This document shows positions 1 through 6,039 of a stretch of 10,148 nt of DNA, one piece after another. Numbering within the stretch: the first letter of the stretch is position 1; the number at the start of each line of letters is the position of its first letter. Both the position numbers and the translations under genes were made by a program. The notes under the pieces are model-generated. The model ran no database searches. It worked only from the letters and a program-made list of their open reading frames with translations, and was not told where the DNA came from. This DNA comes from DATGEP01 sp035310125 (GTDB lineage: Bacteria > Chloroflexota > Ktedonobacteria > Ktedonobacterales > JADMIN01), in contig DATGEP010000283.1 in assembly GCA_035310125.1 (NCBI GenBank), positions 1 to 10,148 on the forward strand, given 5' to 3'.

Positions 1-63
1 AAAGAGAAGTGGGAATTTCGCATGCACCGCGTTGATTTTGTGCTTATCGTCACCTCTGCGTAG
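1..63 (+). CDS. Possible C-terminal end of an upstream gene (partial)
   Basis: Frame 1 is open from the window edge to a TAG at 61-63 and would give the last 20 residues of a protein ending VDFVLIVTSA. A terminator-like hairpin begins directly at this stop codon, which is the main reason to believe a gene ends here. Twenty open codons can occur by chance, and frame 2 is also open, to 97, so the reading frame is not certain. No family can be recognised from so short a tail. Confidence 0.3.
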   Translation, partial: KEKWEFRMHRVDFVLIVTSA

Positions 64-100
64 CCTGCCGTTACAAGGCGGCTACCCTTGGTTTTGATTT
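60..100 (+). terminator. Rho-independent terminator
   Basis: A stem of nine base pairs forms between 60-69 (GTAGCC, one bulged T, GCC) and 77-85 (GGCGGCTAC) around the seven-base loop at 70-76. A T-rich tract follows at 88-100 (TTGGTTTTGATTT). This fits a plus-strand intrinsic terminator for whatever gene enters from the left edge. It separates that gene from the one starting at 130. Confidence 0.6.
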
Positions 101-129
101 AGGAACAAGACGGAAGAAGGCAGGAGTCC

Positions 130-648
130 ATGCGCATCAAAGCAGCGACAGCAGCGTTGTGAGTACTAGTAGCACTTTGCGCGTCCATCACGACAGTTTC
201 CGCACGCAGCGGACCTAACAAGAAACGCCCGATTCGGCGGGCTTCCATCGAATGTATCACCGTTACGGAGACGGGAAAAGCGTCAGACGAGATAACGGCT
301 ACCTTCAATGGGAGCGTCGATAATGTCAATTGCGATTCGGACGTAACCGGGACGCTTTATATATTCGCGGATATCATCTGTAACGGTCAGAGCGTGACGA
401 ATGCGCCTACCCCGGAGTCCCTTCCCGTACCCTATGGTGATGGGGTGAATTGGTCTGCCTCCGTCACGGGCACGTGCCTTGACTGCACGAACGGTATAGT
501 CACCGACGCGCCACGATTCACCCTCAATGTCTACGCCTCCTACGTTGGGAGGGACCGTTCCAACCAGACAGTGGGTGGCACCTCACCTACCCGTTCGATT
601 GGATTGCCGAATAATCCTGGCTACGCTGGCACACCTTGCCCGTTCTAG
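130..648 (+). pseudogene. Secreted small protein with in-frame TGA in the signal peptide
   Basis: ATG at 130 follows a good ribosome binding site (AGGAG at 122-126). The frame reads MRIKAATAAL, then TGA at 160-162, then VLVALCASITTVSA, and stays open to TAG at 646-648. Ignoring the TGA, this is a classic signal peptide: two positive charges, a hydrophobic core, and a VSA cleavage site after residue 25. A mature region of about 147 residues would follow, with seven cysteines and many Ser, Thr and Asn residues. The residue before the cysteine at 17 is Leu, so it is not a convincing lipobox. The only later in-frame start is GTG at 394, which would lose the export signal. The likeliest reading is a recent nonsense mutation, for example TGG to TGA. 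Readthrough or a sequence error are alternatives. TGA ends several neighbouring genes, so whole-genome recoding is unlikely. The family is not recognised. Confidence 0.6.
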
Positions 649-673
649 TCGGCCGCAACGAAGGAGGTGTCCT

Positions 674-1000
674 GTGTCGAACACGCTCGACCGGTTGCAC
701 GAAATGGGCGACTTCCTCATGCAGCTGGCTCGCCTTGACTATGACGCGCTCATGGCAGCTCTCAGTGAAGGGTCGGTCGAAGGCATACCGGAGTGGGCCA
801 GCGGGTTGCCGAAAGGGACATGGGCATTGAGCCAGATGGCCGTTATCAGGAGCGCGAGCGCAATCTTGCAGGAACGACTTACTCCACCAGACGCGGAGCG
901 GAAAGTCGTCGCGAGCGTAGAGATAGCAAAGCTCACCATTCGGCCATACACGCCGGAGGAGCGTGAGGCCCGACGGCGCGGGGAACACCTGGAACCATAG
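674..1000 (+). CDS. Hypothetical 108-aa protein
   Basis: The start is GTG at 674, chosen because AAGGAGGT at 661-668 sits five bases upstream and matches the 16S anti-Shine-Dalgarno almost ideally. The longer frame from 527 would overlap the gene before it. The product begins MSNTLDRLHEMGDFLMQLARL and ends TPEEREARRRGEHLEP. It looks mostly helical and soluble, with a charged C-terminus, no signal peptide and no membrane segment. It lies 25 bp after the secreted-protein frame on the same strand, so the two could share a transcript. I do not recognise the family or see a catalytic motif. Existence is well supported by the ribosome binding site and by length; function is unknown. Confidence 0.7.
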   Translation: MSNTLDRLHEMGDFLMQLARLDYDALMAALSEGSVEGIPEWASGLPKGTWALSQMAVIRSASAILQERLTPPDAERKVVASVEIAKLTIRPYTPEEREARRRGEHLEP

Positions 1001-1063
1001 CAACGCGCGATACTGTGCCCGATATCATACGGCTCATTCCTTTGGGAGTGGGCCGCGATTTTG

Positions 1064-1684
1064 TCAGGCGCGCTCCCGCAGGCGCGCTATCCCCCGCTCC
1101 GTCACCTCCAGGTCCGCCTGAAGCAGCGCCTGTTTGTAATCGCGAACGAGCATCTGATACTCCAGCAGCCGGGGCCGGCGCGAAGGGCGGTTCCCAAAGT
1201 CGCGGAGCGCAGTCTCCATATCGTCGAGCTGCGCCAGCAGCGCCGCGCGATGCTCCTCCAGATGCCGCAGCGCCACAGCATCCGACGTCTGGCCGCAGAA
1301 AAACAGCTTCGTCAGAAACTCGTCCTTGGTGAAGCGGGCCGGCACGTCCTCACCTAGCCACGCCTCCAATTCCGCTCGCCCCGCTGGCGTGAGGCTATAC
1401 ACGCGGCGATTGGGGCGCCCCTCCTGCACGATCAGCTCAGAAGAAACCAGGCCGCGCGTGGCAAGCGCTTTGAGCGTCGTGTAAATCTGGCTGTTGCCCG
1501 CGTTCCAGTAGGTCGCCAGCGAGCGATCAAACGCCCGCTTGATGTCGTAGCCCGACATGGGATGCGCGCCCAGCAGCCCCAGCATGATGAAGCGCAGCGT
1601 GTTCCGGCTGGATTCGCTCTCCCGCTCCGCGTCGTGCGCACCGGCTGTCTCCGCTCGCGCGGGTGCGGGCCGCCGCATCACCAT
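1064..1684 (-). CDS. PadR family transcriptional regulator
   Basis: This 206-aa protein is a PadR-type repressor. Residues 29-105 form the winged helix-turn-helix: NTLRFIMLGLLGAHPMSGYD, then a YW-NAGNSQIYTTLKALATRGLV recognition region, then the wing around RPNRRVYSLTPAGRAEL. Residues 110-200 are a charged helical domain like the C-terminal (Vir/PadR_C) dimerisation domain. ATG at 1684 follows GAGAGGAAGGGAAT, a good binding site; ATG at 1678 is a possible alternative. The first 28 residues are a poorly conserved-looking Arg/Glu/Ala tail. PadR proteins usually repress nearby transporter or detoxification genes, or themselves. Here the next genes are convergent or far away, so the target cannot be read from context. 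PadR-like regulators have been linked to toastrack/DUF4097 neighbourhoods (memory), and one such gene lies 2 kb downstream. That link is only suggestive. Confidence 0.93.
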   Translation of the reverse strand: MVMRRPAPARAETAGAHDAERESESSRNTLRFIMLGLLGAHPMSGYDIKRAFDRSLATYWNAGNSQIYTTLKALATRGLVSSELIVQEGRPNRRVYSLTPAGRAELEAWLGEDVPARFTKDEFLTKLFFCGQTSDAVALRHLEEHRAALLAQLDDMETALRDFGNRPSRRPRLLEYQMLVRDYKQALLQADLEVTERGIARLRERA

Positions 1685-1721
1685 ATTCCCTTCCTCTCAA
1701 GTGGGCTATCTCCATGCAATG

Positions 1722-1730
1722 ATACTAGCA
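1722..1730 (-). promoter_or_regulatory. Possible extended -10 promoter of the PadR gene
   Basis: On the minus strand the sequence reads TGC-TAGTAT, an extended -10 element with four of six matches in the hexamer. It lies about 40 bp upstream of the PadR start. No convincing -35 box is seen at 16-18 bp. The predicted leader would be about 30 nt. Confidence 0.3.
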
Positions 1731-1837
1731 CAAAGAGAGATGGAGGGCCGCCAGCGAGACAGCCGCACGGCGCCCACCAGTTTTTCGCGATGCGGCGGAT
1801 CCGCGTGGGCGGATTGTGTGGCTTCGTGACCATGTAG

Positions 1838-1898
1838 GGGCATCCACCGGACGCCCGCCAGGCGCTGGTTCAATCGCCTGCTACCATGCCATGCATGG
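1838..1898. repeat. Run of three inverted repeats between PadR and the 118-aa gene
   Basis: Three dyads follow each other. The first is GGGCATCC / GGACGCCC (1838-1845, 1849-1856; 7 of 8 pairs, 3-base loop). The second is CAGGCG / CGCCTG (1859-1864, 1875-1880; perfect, 10-base loop). The third is the palindrome CCATGCATGG (1889-1898). The terminator hairpin at 1907-1942 follows. The first dyad resembles TAGGGGC...GCCC intergenic repeats that I recall from Chloroflexota and other genomes. The rest of 1685-1837 holds no gene that I can support. Confidence 0.5.
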
Positions 1899-1900
1899 GC

Positions 1901-1942
1901 AAACAAATGGGCCGGTCCCCTCGGTGAGGTGAACCGGCCCAT
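1901..1942 (-). terminator. Rho-independent terminator of the 118-aa gene
   Basis: ATGGGCCGGT at 1907-1916 pairs perfectly with ACCGGCCCAT at 1933-1942. A small inner CCTC-GGT-GAGG hairpin sits inside the loop. On the minus strand a TTTGTTTG tract follows the stem. It lies 15 bp beyond the stop codon of the minus-strand gene at 1957-2313, which is where its terminator should be. Confidence 0.75.
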
Positions 1943-1956
1943 CGCGGCGTGCGATG

Positions 1957-2313
1957 CTACGCGGCATCGCTGGAATTCCGCGTCTCGCGCTCGGTGGACG
2001 TGTCGTCGTCGTCCTCGCTCACGACATTGAGCGCCCGCTCGATACGGACACGCTGCGTGGCGCGTTCGCGCCGCAGCATCTCCCACAGGCGCTCGATCTC
2101 CTCGCTGATGGCGCGAATACGCGGACCATTGGCGGGAGCGAGAAATGGATGGGCCGCCGACTTCGCATACAGCTTCTGGCGCTCCTTTGTGAGCTGCTGG
2201 ATGCGGGCAAGTGCCCCATCGCGCGTGTTTTTGCGGGCATAGGCGCCCAGCGAGTTTTCGACAACGATCGTTTCGAGCGGCGAGAGCTCGGTCTTCCGGG
2301 TGGCAGTGGTCAT
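1957..2313 (-). CDS. Hypothetical 118-aa helical protein (possibly DUF2630-like)
   Basis: ATG at 2313 is preceded by GGGGAGGG at a good distance, so this start is preferred over the in-frame upstream extension to 2505, which is Arg/Gly-rich and unlike a protein. The product begins MTTATRKTELSPLETIVVEN. It contains helical, charged stretches, a basic ARIQQLTKERQKLYAKSAAHP segment and an ISEEIERLWEMLRRERATQR helix, then an acidic SEDDDDTSTERE tail. The pattern of an E-rich helix ending in LW-x-x-LRR-x-RA recalls the small actinobacterial DUF2630 family. That is a resemblance from memory and not a firm assignment. No membrane or signal segment is seen. It has its own terminator and is transcribed away from the DUF2089 operon, possibly from the shared AT-rich control region. 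Confidence 0.8.
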   Translation of the reverse strand: MTTATRKTELSPLETIVVENSLGAYARKNTRDGALARIQQLTKERQKLYAKSAAHPFLAPANGPRIRAISEEIERLWEMLRRERATQRVRIERALNVVSEDDDDTSTERETRNSSDAA

Positions 2314-2541
2314 AACCGACCCTCCCCTGGATGAAATGGTGTACGACCCGGCGAACACGACTCCTGTGCGCCGCCCCGGTACATCTCTACAGACGTGCCG
2401 CCGCTGGCAGCGCCACACCCCGCGATAAGGGTCCCCCGTTGGTACTGGCCCCACCCACCACCGGTAGGGGCGCTGCCTGCCGCGCCCGCGACCTTGGCGG
2501 ACCACAGCGCTTGGACCGCGCCCGCGACATCTCCCCTCCTA
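2314..2541. other. GC-rich gap upstream of the 118-aa gene; no supported gene
   Basis: This stretch separates the 118-aa gene from the AT-rich promoter island. The minus strand has a 47-codon frame (2387-2530) behind AGGAGGGGAG, and another frame that ends by ATGA overlap with the 118-aa gene. Both are Arg- or Gly/Ala-rich, and neither has enough support to be called. It may simply be the long leader of the minus-strand transcript. Confidence 0.4.
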
Positions 2542-2553
2542 CGCAATATTGCG
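2542..2553. promoter_or_regulatory. 12-bp perfect palindrome upstream of the tandem operators
   Basis: CGCAATATTGCG is a perfect 12-bp palindrome at the left edge of the AT-rich control region. It lies 6 bp before the first of the two similar dyads. It could be a binding site for a different dimeric regulator or an upstream accessory site. Confidence 0.35.
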
Positions 2554-2559
2554 CACACT

Positions 2560-2595
2560 ATTGATAATATCAATTTGCATATTGACTTTGTTAAT
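2560..2595. promoter_or_regulatory. Tandem operator: two 6-3-6 inverted repeats, centres 21 bp apart
   Basis: The first site is ATTGAT-AAT-ATCAAT (2560-2574, perfect dyad). The second is ATTGAC-TTT-GTTAAT (2581-2595, five of six pairs). Both fit ATTGAY-N3-RTYAAT, and their centres (2567 and 2588) are 21 bp apart, two helical turns. The second overlaps the -35 box of the promoter for the DUF2089 operon. This arrangement fits cooperative binding by two dimers on one face of the DNA. The DUF2089-type HTH protein encoded just downstream is a natural candidate for autoregulation, but nothing in the sequence proves which protein binds. Confidence 0.55.
2564..2594 (-). promoter_or_regulatory. Possible divergent minus-strand promoter
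   Basis: Read on the minus strand, TTAACA (2594-2589) is followed after 19 bp by an extended -10, TGA-TATTAT (2572-2564). The hexamers match well, but the spacer is longer than usual. If used, it would fire leftwards toward the 118-aa gene through a leader of about 245 nt, and both dyads would overlap it. Confidence 0.3.
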
Positions 2596-2610
2596 GTTAC
2601 CTGTTATACC
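2582..2610 (+). promoter_or_regulatory. Extended -10 housekeeping promoter of the DUF2089 operon
   Basis: TTGACT (2582-2587) and TATACC (2605-2610) are separated by exactly 17 bp. TGT immediately before the -10 gives an extended -10 (TGn). Transcription would begin near 2617, leaving a leader of about 35 nt before the ATG at 2653. The region is sharply AT-rich against the GC-rich surroundings. Confidence 0.65.
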
Positions 2611-2652
2611 TGTGAGTAATGAACCGCGGCGCCGGAGAAGGGAACCCACGAT

Positions 2653-3153
2653 ATGCCTCAGACCTACGATGTAGATGGTGCTTGCCCCGTCTGCGGTGAC
2701 GCAATGGTGGTGACTCGCCTCAGCTGCGGGCGCTGCGGCAGCTCGCTCGAAGGCGCCTTTCGCCTCAGTGCCCCGTCCGTCGCCGGCCCAACTTCCCGCA
2801 GTGGTCCACTGGCCGCTCGCGGCGACGATGCCCGCTTTGGCCGGCTCGCCCGCCTGGATCGCGCACAGCTCGAATTCGTCGAAACCTTCCTGCGCTGCCG
2901 GGGCGTCATCAAGAATGTCGAGGACATGCTCGGCATCTCGTATCCGACCGTGAAGAGCCGTCTGGCAAATGTGCTCGAATCAATGGGCCTCGCGTTGGAC
3001 GAAGACCAGCCCACCGTTGCCGATGCGCGCCGCATTCGGCGCGAAATCCTCGCCGATCTGGCTGCCGGCCGCATCACTACCGAAGAGGCGCACCGCAAAC
3101 TGGCGGATAACTCCGCCACCACCGATGACAGCACGGACGGCAGGGGTGAATGA
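2653..3153 (+). CDS. DUF2089-type zinc-ribbon/HTH regulator
   Basis: This 166-aa protein has three parts. Residues 11-28 hold a zinc ribbon (C11-x2-C14 and C25-x2-C28, CPVC...CGRC). Residues 68-114 hold a sigma-like helix-turn-helix (LDRAQLEFVETFLRCRG, then NVEDMLGISYPTVKSRLANV), the signature of DUF2089. Residues 127-153 are a bihelical tail with ILADLAAGRITTEEAHRKL, very like the C-terminus of the 651-aa protein two genes downstream. A flexible linker at 38-60 and an acidic tail at 155-166 flank these parts. The start follows GGAGAAGGG at 2634-2642. It is the first gene of a three-gene operon behind a promoter with paired operators, so it is probably a regulator, perhaps of its own operon. 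In Bacillus, a DUF2089-like gene and a DUF4097 gene are neighbours in the SigW-controlled yvl operon (memory). The ligand and target are unknown. Confidence 0.9.
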   Translation: MPQTYDVDGACPVCGDAMVVTRLSCGRCGSSLEGAFRLSAPSVAGPTSRSGPLAARGDDARFGRLARLDRAQLEFVETFLRCRGVIKNVEDMLGISYPTVKSRLANVLESMGLALDEDQPTVADARRIRREILADLAAGRITTEEAHRKLADNSATTDDSTDGRGE

Positions 3154-3187
3154 CGGCGTTTGAGTGACGGACAGAGGAGATGACTGC

Positions 3188-3619
3188 ATGGGTAATCCCC
3201 AACTGGTCTACGACTTGATGTGCATGCGCCAGCGCGAGATGCGCAGGAACGCCGACACCGCGCGACTGGCTCTCGTCGCCCGCGTACCCAGCCCGCGACT
3301 CGACGCGCGTCTGCTGCTACCGCTGGCGAACAGCTTCATTGCCCTCGGCATGCGCCTGCGACGGCGCTACCAGCCAGGCGAATCCTTCGCCCTCGTTCCC
3401 CTCGCGCACCTACCGGAGACCTTCGGACGCCATCCCAATCCGCCGTCTGTGGGCCGCCAACCAGCCAGCCTGATACCCGTTCTCGCATTCCAGGTAATCC
3501 AGTGTCTACCACAGCGCACAACCAATCTAACGTACTGGAGCCTGCTGCCACCTACCACCGGCGCGGCGGATACTACGAGCAGACTTGGCCTGCTCTGCCT
3601 GGCACGCCCCCTTGAATGA
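3188..3619 (+). CDS. Hypothetical small protein, second gene of the operon
   Basis: ATG at 3188 follows AGAGGAG about ten bases upstream; the longer GTG start at 3164 lacks this. It lies 34 bp after the DUF2089 gene and 34 bp before the beta-repeat gene, on the same strand. The first 65 residues look like a real helical protein: MGNPQLVYDLMCMRQREMRR, then ARLLLPLANSFIALGMRLRRRY. From about residue 66 (position 3383 on) the sequence becomes Pro/Leu/Thr-rich with poorer codon use. The +1-shifted frame there ends at 3615 with a hydrophilic Tyr/Gly/Pro tail (YHRRGGYYEQTWPALPGTPP). A frameshift near 3370-3400, or a fast-evolving tail, is possible. No signal peptide is seen and no family is recognised. 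Its place between two linked genes suggests a role in the same pathway. Confidence 0.6.
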   Translation: MGNPQLVYDLMCMRQREMRRNADTARLALVARVPSPRLDARLLLPLANSFIALGMRLRRRYQPGESFALVPLAHLPETFGRHPNPPSVGRQPASLIPVLAFQVIQCLPQRTTNLTYWSLLPPTTGAADTTSRLGLLCLARPLE

Positions 3620-3653
3620 GGCGGCACGACCACCCCGAAGAAAGAGTGACGAT

Positions 3654-5609
3654 ATGGACCATGATCCCGAGGGAGCGCCCCCTGGCGAGCTTCCACCAGA
3701 GAGCCTCCAAAACGACAATCAGTCCGAGCCGCGAGCAGACGCGGCGCCTATCCAGCCACCGGCGAGTGATACCGAGGCCACCTCGGAGGCGGCGAGCGAC
3801 TCCGGCGCATCCCCGATGGATGCCGCGCCGGAACCCGCGCCCGCGCCCGAAACCGACGAGAGCCAGCCACACCTGCGCATCGAGATAGACGTCGTGGACG
3901 GCGACCTCATGCTACGGGGCGGCGCCTCACACGTGCTACTTCACAGCAGTAATAAACGTACACCTGATGAGAAGATCGAAGATCGTGGCGGCGTGCTTCG
4001 CTTTTCCCGACTGGAAGGCGACACCGAGCTAGCCGTGCCCGATGGCTCGGAAGTGCTGGTGCGTCGCATCGGTGGCGACCTCGACGCGGCGCACCTCGAC
4101 GCGCTCCTGCTCGTGCAGCGCGTGGATGGCGACGCGGAGCTTGACGGCGTAGCGATCTGCGATCTCGTGCATGCTGGCGGCGACCTCGAAGCCTATGGCG
4201 GCGGCAGCTTGCGTGTCCAGTCGGTGGATGGCGACGTGGAGATCCGCGACTACGCCGAGCAGCCAGTCGTCGGACACATCGGCGGCGACCTGGAGGCATC
4301 GGATCTGCCCGGCCTGGGCGTTCGCGGCTCGGTTGGCGGCGATGTCTCCCTGGAGCACTGCGGCGAGGTGTTGCTCATCGGCACCATCGGCGGCGATCTG
4401 CGGGCCGAGGGGTCCGTGGTGACGGTACGCGCCAGCTCCGTCGGCGGCGACGTGCGTATCTCATCGGTGCGCGGCGCGACGCTTGCGGCCATTGGTGGTG
4501 ATCTTCATGTCGAAAGCGCCAGCGAGGGACTGGAAGTCAGCAGCGTCGGCGGCGATGTCACCATTCGCGGCGCCGGTGCGGCTGTCCGGCTTAGCACCAT
4601 CGGCGGCGACCTCTCCGTCGAAGACGCGCCCGGCGGCGTCATCGCGCGACGCATCGGCGGCGACGCCGATCTGGATACGACGCTGGGCGCCGGCGCCGAA
4701 TATATCATTCGCGCGGGTGGAGATATTGACCTGCGTGTGCGAGGTGAGGTGAATGCCCGCTTCGTCGCGCAAACATCTGGCGGAGAGATCCGCACCAAGC
4801 TGCCGCTCACCGTGGAGCGTGGACGGCGGCGCAATCTCGTGGGGGTGATCGGACGCGGCGACGCGACGGTCACGCTGCATAGCGACGGCGATATTTCCAT
4901 CGCCGCGACCGACCGATTCGAGGAGGAGCATAGCATGGGCGATGATTTTGGCGGGCGCCGCGCGCCCGAAGGCGAGCGTGATGATAGTGACGAGCGCGTG
5001 TGGGAAGGCGGACTTGGCCGCCACCGCTTCCGCGTCCGCTGGGATCGCGGTCCTGGGCGCGCCGGCGTTCATTTCCAGGGACCGTTCGCGGAAGACGAAG
5101 ATCCCGACGCGATGGGGCAATCCCCGCGTGATTTCCACGTTGGCTGGGAGAAAGGCCAGGGGGCACACATGTCCGGTGAGTATGAGGAGCGCCTGAACGA
5201 CCTGCGCGACAAGGCGGAGCGTGTCGCGCGCCGTGCCGCCGAACAGGCGCAGGACTACGCCGAGCGCGCCACTCGCCGCGCCCGCGAAACCGACTGGGAA
5301 AGCATCGGGCGTGACGTGCGCACAACCATCGAGCGCGCGATGGAAGACCTGGAAGATACGTTCAATCAGTTCCGCCGGGACTGGGATACTCGCCGTGGCT
5401 CGGCCCGCCCGCCCACCGGCGACCGCCCTTCCGGTGCGCAGCGTGTGCGCATCCAGTACGACGACGAGCCGGACGCCCCCGGCGCCGCCGCATCCAGCGC
5501 CGCCCCACGTGGCGACTTGGAGGCTCAGCGCCGCGCGATCCTGGAAGATCTGCGCAACGGTTCCCTCACGCTTGAAGAAGCCGAGCGGCGGCTCAGCGAC
5601 CTGCGCTAG
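3654..5609 (+). CDS. DUF4097/toastrack-type beta-repeat protein with bihelical C-terminus
   Basis: The product has 651 residues from ATG 3654. This start is preferred over ones further upstream because it follows the previous gene; its ribosome binding site (AAAGAG) is weak. Residues 1-73 are an acidic Pro/Ala-rich disordered region. Residues about 75-420 carry at least 16 turns marked by GGD or DGD, with their Asp residues 17-18 apart between 142 and 337 (142, 160, 177, 194, 212, 230, 248, 266, 283, 301, 319, 337). This is a parallel beta-solenoid pattern, as in DUF4097 (toastrack) proteins. Residues 505-582 form a charged coiled coil. Residues 621-651 hold ILEDLRNGSLTLEEAERRL, matching the tail of the DUF2089 protein. 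No signal peptide or membrane helix is present, so it is probably cytoplasmic. YvlB and LiaX, which combine the same two elements, act in cell-envelope stress sensing (memory). A similar role here is inference. Confidence 0.88.
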   Translation: MDHDPEGAPPGELPPESLQNDNQSEPRADAAPIQPPASDTEATSEAASDSGASPMDAAPEPAPAPETDESQPHLRIEIDVVDGDLMLRGGASHVLLHSSNKRTPDEKIEDRGGVLRFSRLEGDTELAVPDGSEVLVRRIGGDLDAAHLDALLLVQRVDGDAELDGVAICDLVHAGGDLEAYGGGSLRVQSVDGDVEIRDYAEQPVVGHIGGDLEASDLPGLGVRGSVGGDVSLEHCGEVLLIGTIGGDLRAEGSVVTVRASSVGGDVRISSVRGATLAAIGGDLHVESASEGLEVSSVGGDVTIRGAGAAVRLSTIGGDLSVEDAPGGVIARRIGGDADLDTTLGAGAEYIIRAGGDIDLRVRGEVNARFVAQTSGGEIRTKLPLTVERGRRRNLVGVIGRGDATVTLHSDGDISIAATDRFEEEHSMGDDFGGRRAPEGERDDSDERVWEGGLGRHRFRVRWDRGPGRAGVHFQGPFAEDEDPDAMGQSPRDFHVGWEKGQGAHMSGEYEERLNDLRDKAERVARRAAEQAQDYAERATRRARETDWESIGRDVRTTIERAMEDLEDTFNQFRRDWDTRRGSARPPTGDRPSGAQRVRIQYDDEPDAPGAAASSAAPRGDLEAQRRAILEDLRNGSLTLEEAERRLSDLR

Positions 5610-5636
5610 CTGAAAAACACAGCCAGCGCACACAAA

Positions 5637-5666
5637 CGAGGCGGCTCCCGGTTGAGAGCCGCCTCG
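5637..5666. terminator. Hairpin terminator between convergent genes
   Basis: CGAGGCGGCTC (5637-5647) and GAGCCGCCTCG (5656-5666) form a perfect 11-bp GC-rich stem with an eight-base loop. It lies 27 bp after the operon's last stop codon. No T tract follows on the plus strand. On the minus strand the stem is followed by TTTGTGTG, so it could also end the convergent minus-strand transcript. The remaining 5667-5799 holds no gene that I can support. Confidence 0.65.
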
Positions 5667-5799
5667 CTGTATGGCATGCAGACAACCCGCGCCCTTGGGC
5701 CTATCGCCTCATCACAATCAGATCAGGCTTCAGCCTACCGCCCCTTGCGCCGGTTGGGCGACGCACGCTGGCCCATATAAACGGTTCAGCGACCCGCGT

Positions 5800-6039
5800 T
5801 TACGCCACGCCGCGCGTCCGTGTCGGGCCGAGATAGTCCTCGCCGCGTCCACCCCATAAGGTGCCGCCGCCTAGGAGGATGTACAGAATCGGGCCGATGC
5901 CCCAAACCAACGCGACGATCCCCCAGATGACTTTCGTCGTCGTCGTCATATCCGTGCGCCGCGACTCATCAATCCATGTCAGGACAACGGCCACCGGATG
6001 CAAGACGATGGCGACTAGCAGCTCCATTATCAGCTTCAT
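5800..6039 (-). CDS. Small two-helix membrane protein (PLDc_N-like)
   Basis: ATG at 6039 follows GGAAGGGAG at a good distance; the longer frame to 6264 has no comparable site and reads through non-protein-like sequence. The 79-residue product has two hydrophobic segments. One is at about 4-22 (IMELLVAIVLHPVAVVLTW), the other at about 36-57 (KVIWGIVALVWGIGPILYIL). A charged loop (DESRRTD) lies between them, and a polar tail contains GRGEDYLGP. The second segment, with W...GPILYxLLG, resembles the PLDc_N family of short membrane anchors (from memory). It converges on the DUF2089-DUF4097 operon across a shared terminator. If the operon serves envelope stress, this could be a membrane partner, but the context alone does not prove it. 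Confidence 0.8.
   Translation of the reverse strand: MKLIMELLVAIVLHPVAVVLTWIDESRRTDMTTTTKVIWGIVALVWGIGPILYILLGGGTLWGGRGEDYLGPTRTRGVA

Noticed and set aside
160..162. Selenocysteine codon
   Set aside because: A selenocysteine in the hydrophobic core of a signal peptide makes little sense, and no following hairpin that looks like a SECIS element was recognised.
2387..2530. 47-codon minus-strand ORF behind AGGAGGGGAG
   Set aside because: The product is Arg/Pro/Gly-rich with no protein-like pattern, and the ATG is very close to the purine run. It may be leader sequence of the minus-strand transcript.
2310..2573. 87-codon minus-strand frame ending by ATGA overlap with the 118-aa gene
   Set aside because: It has good GC at third positions, but no ATG with a ribosome binding site. 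The best Shine-Dalgarno-like sequence lies inside the frame, and it would overlap the dyad at 2560-2574.
4461..5633. 390-codon open frame on the minus strand opposite the beta-repeat gene
   Set aside because: It is a shadow of the plus-strand coding sequence. The GGD repeats, coiled coil and bihelical tail are clearly in the plus frame.
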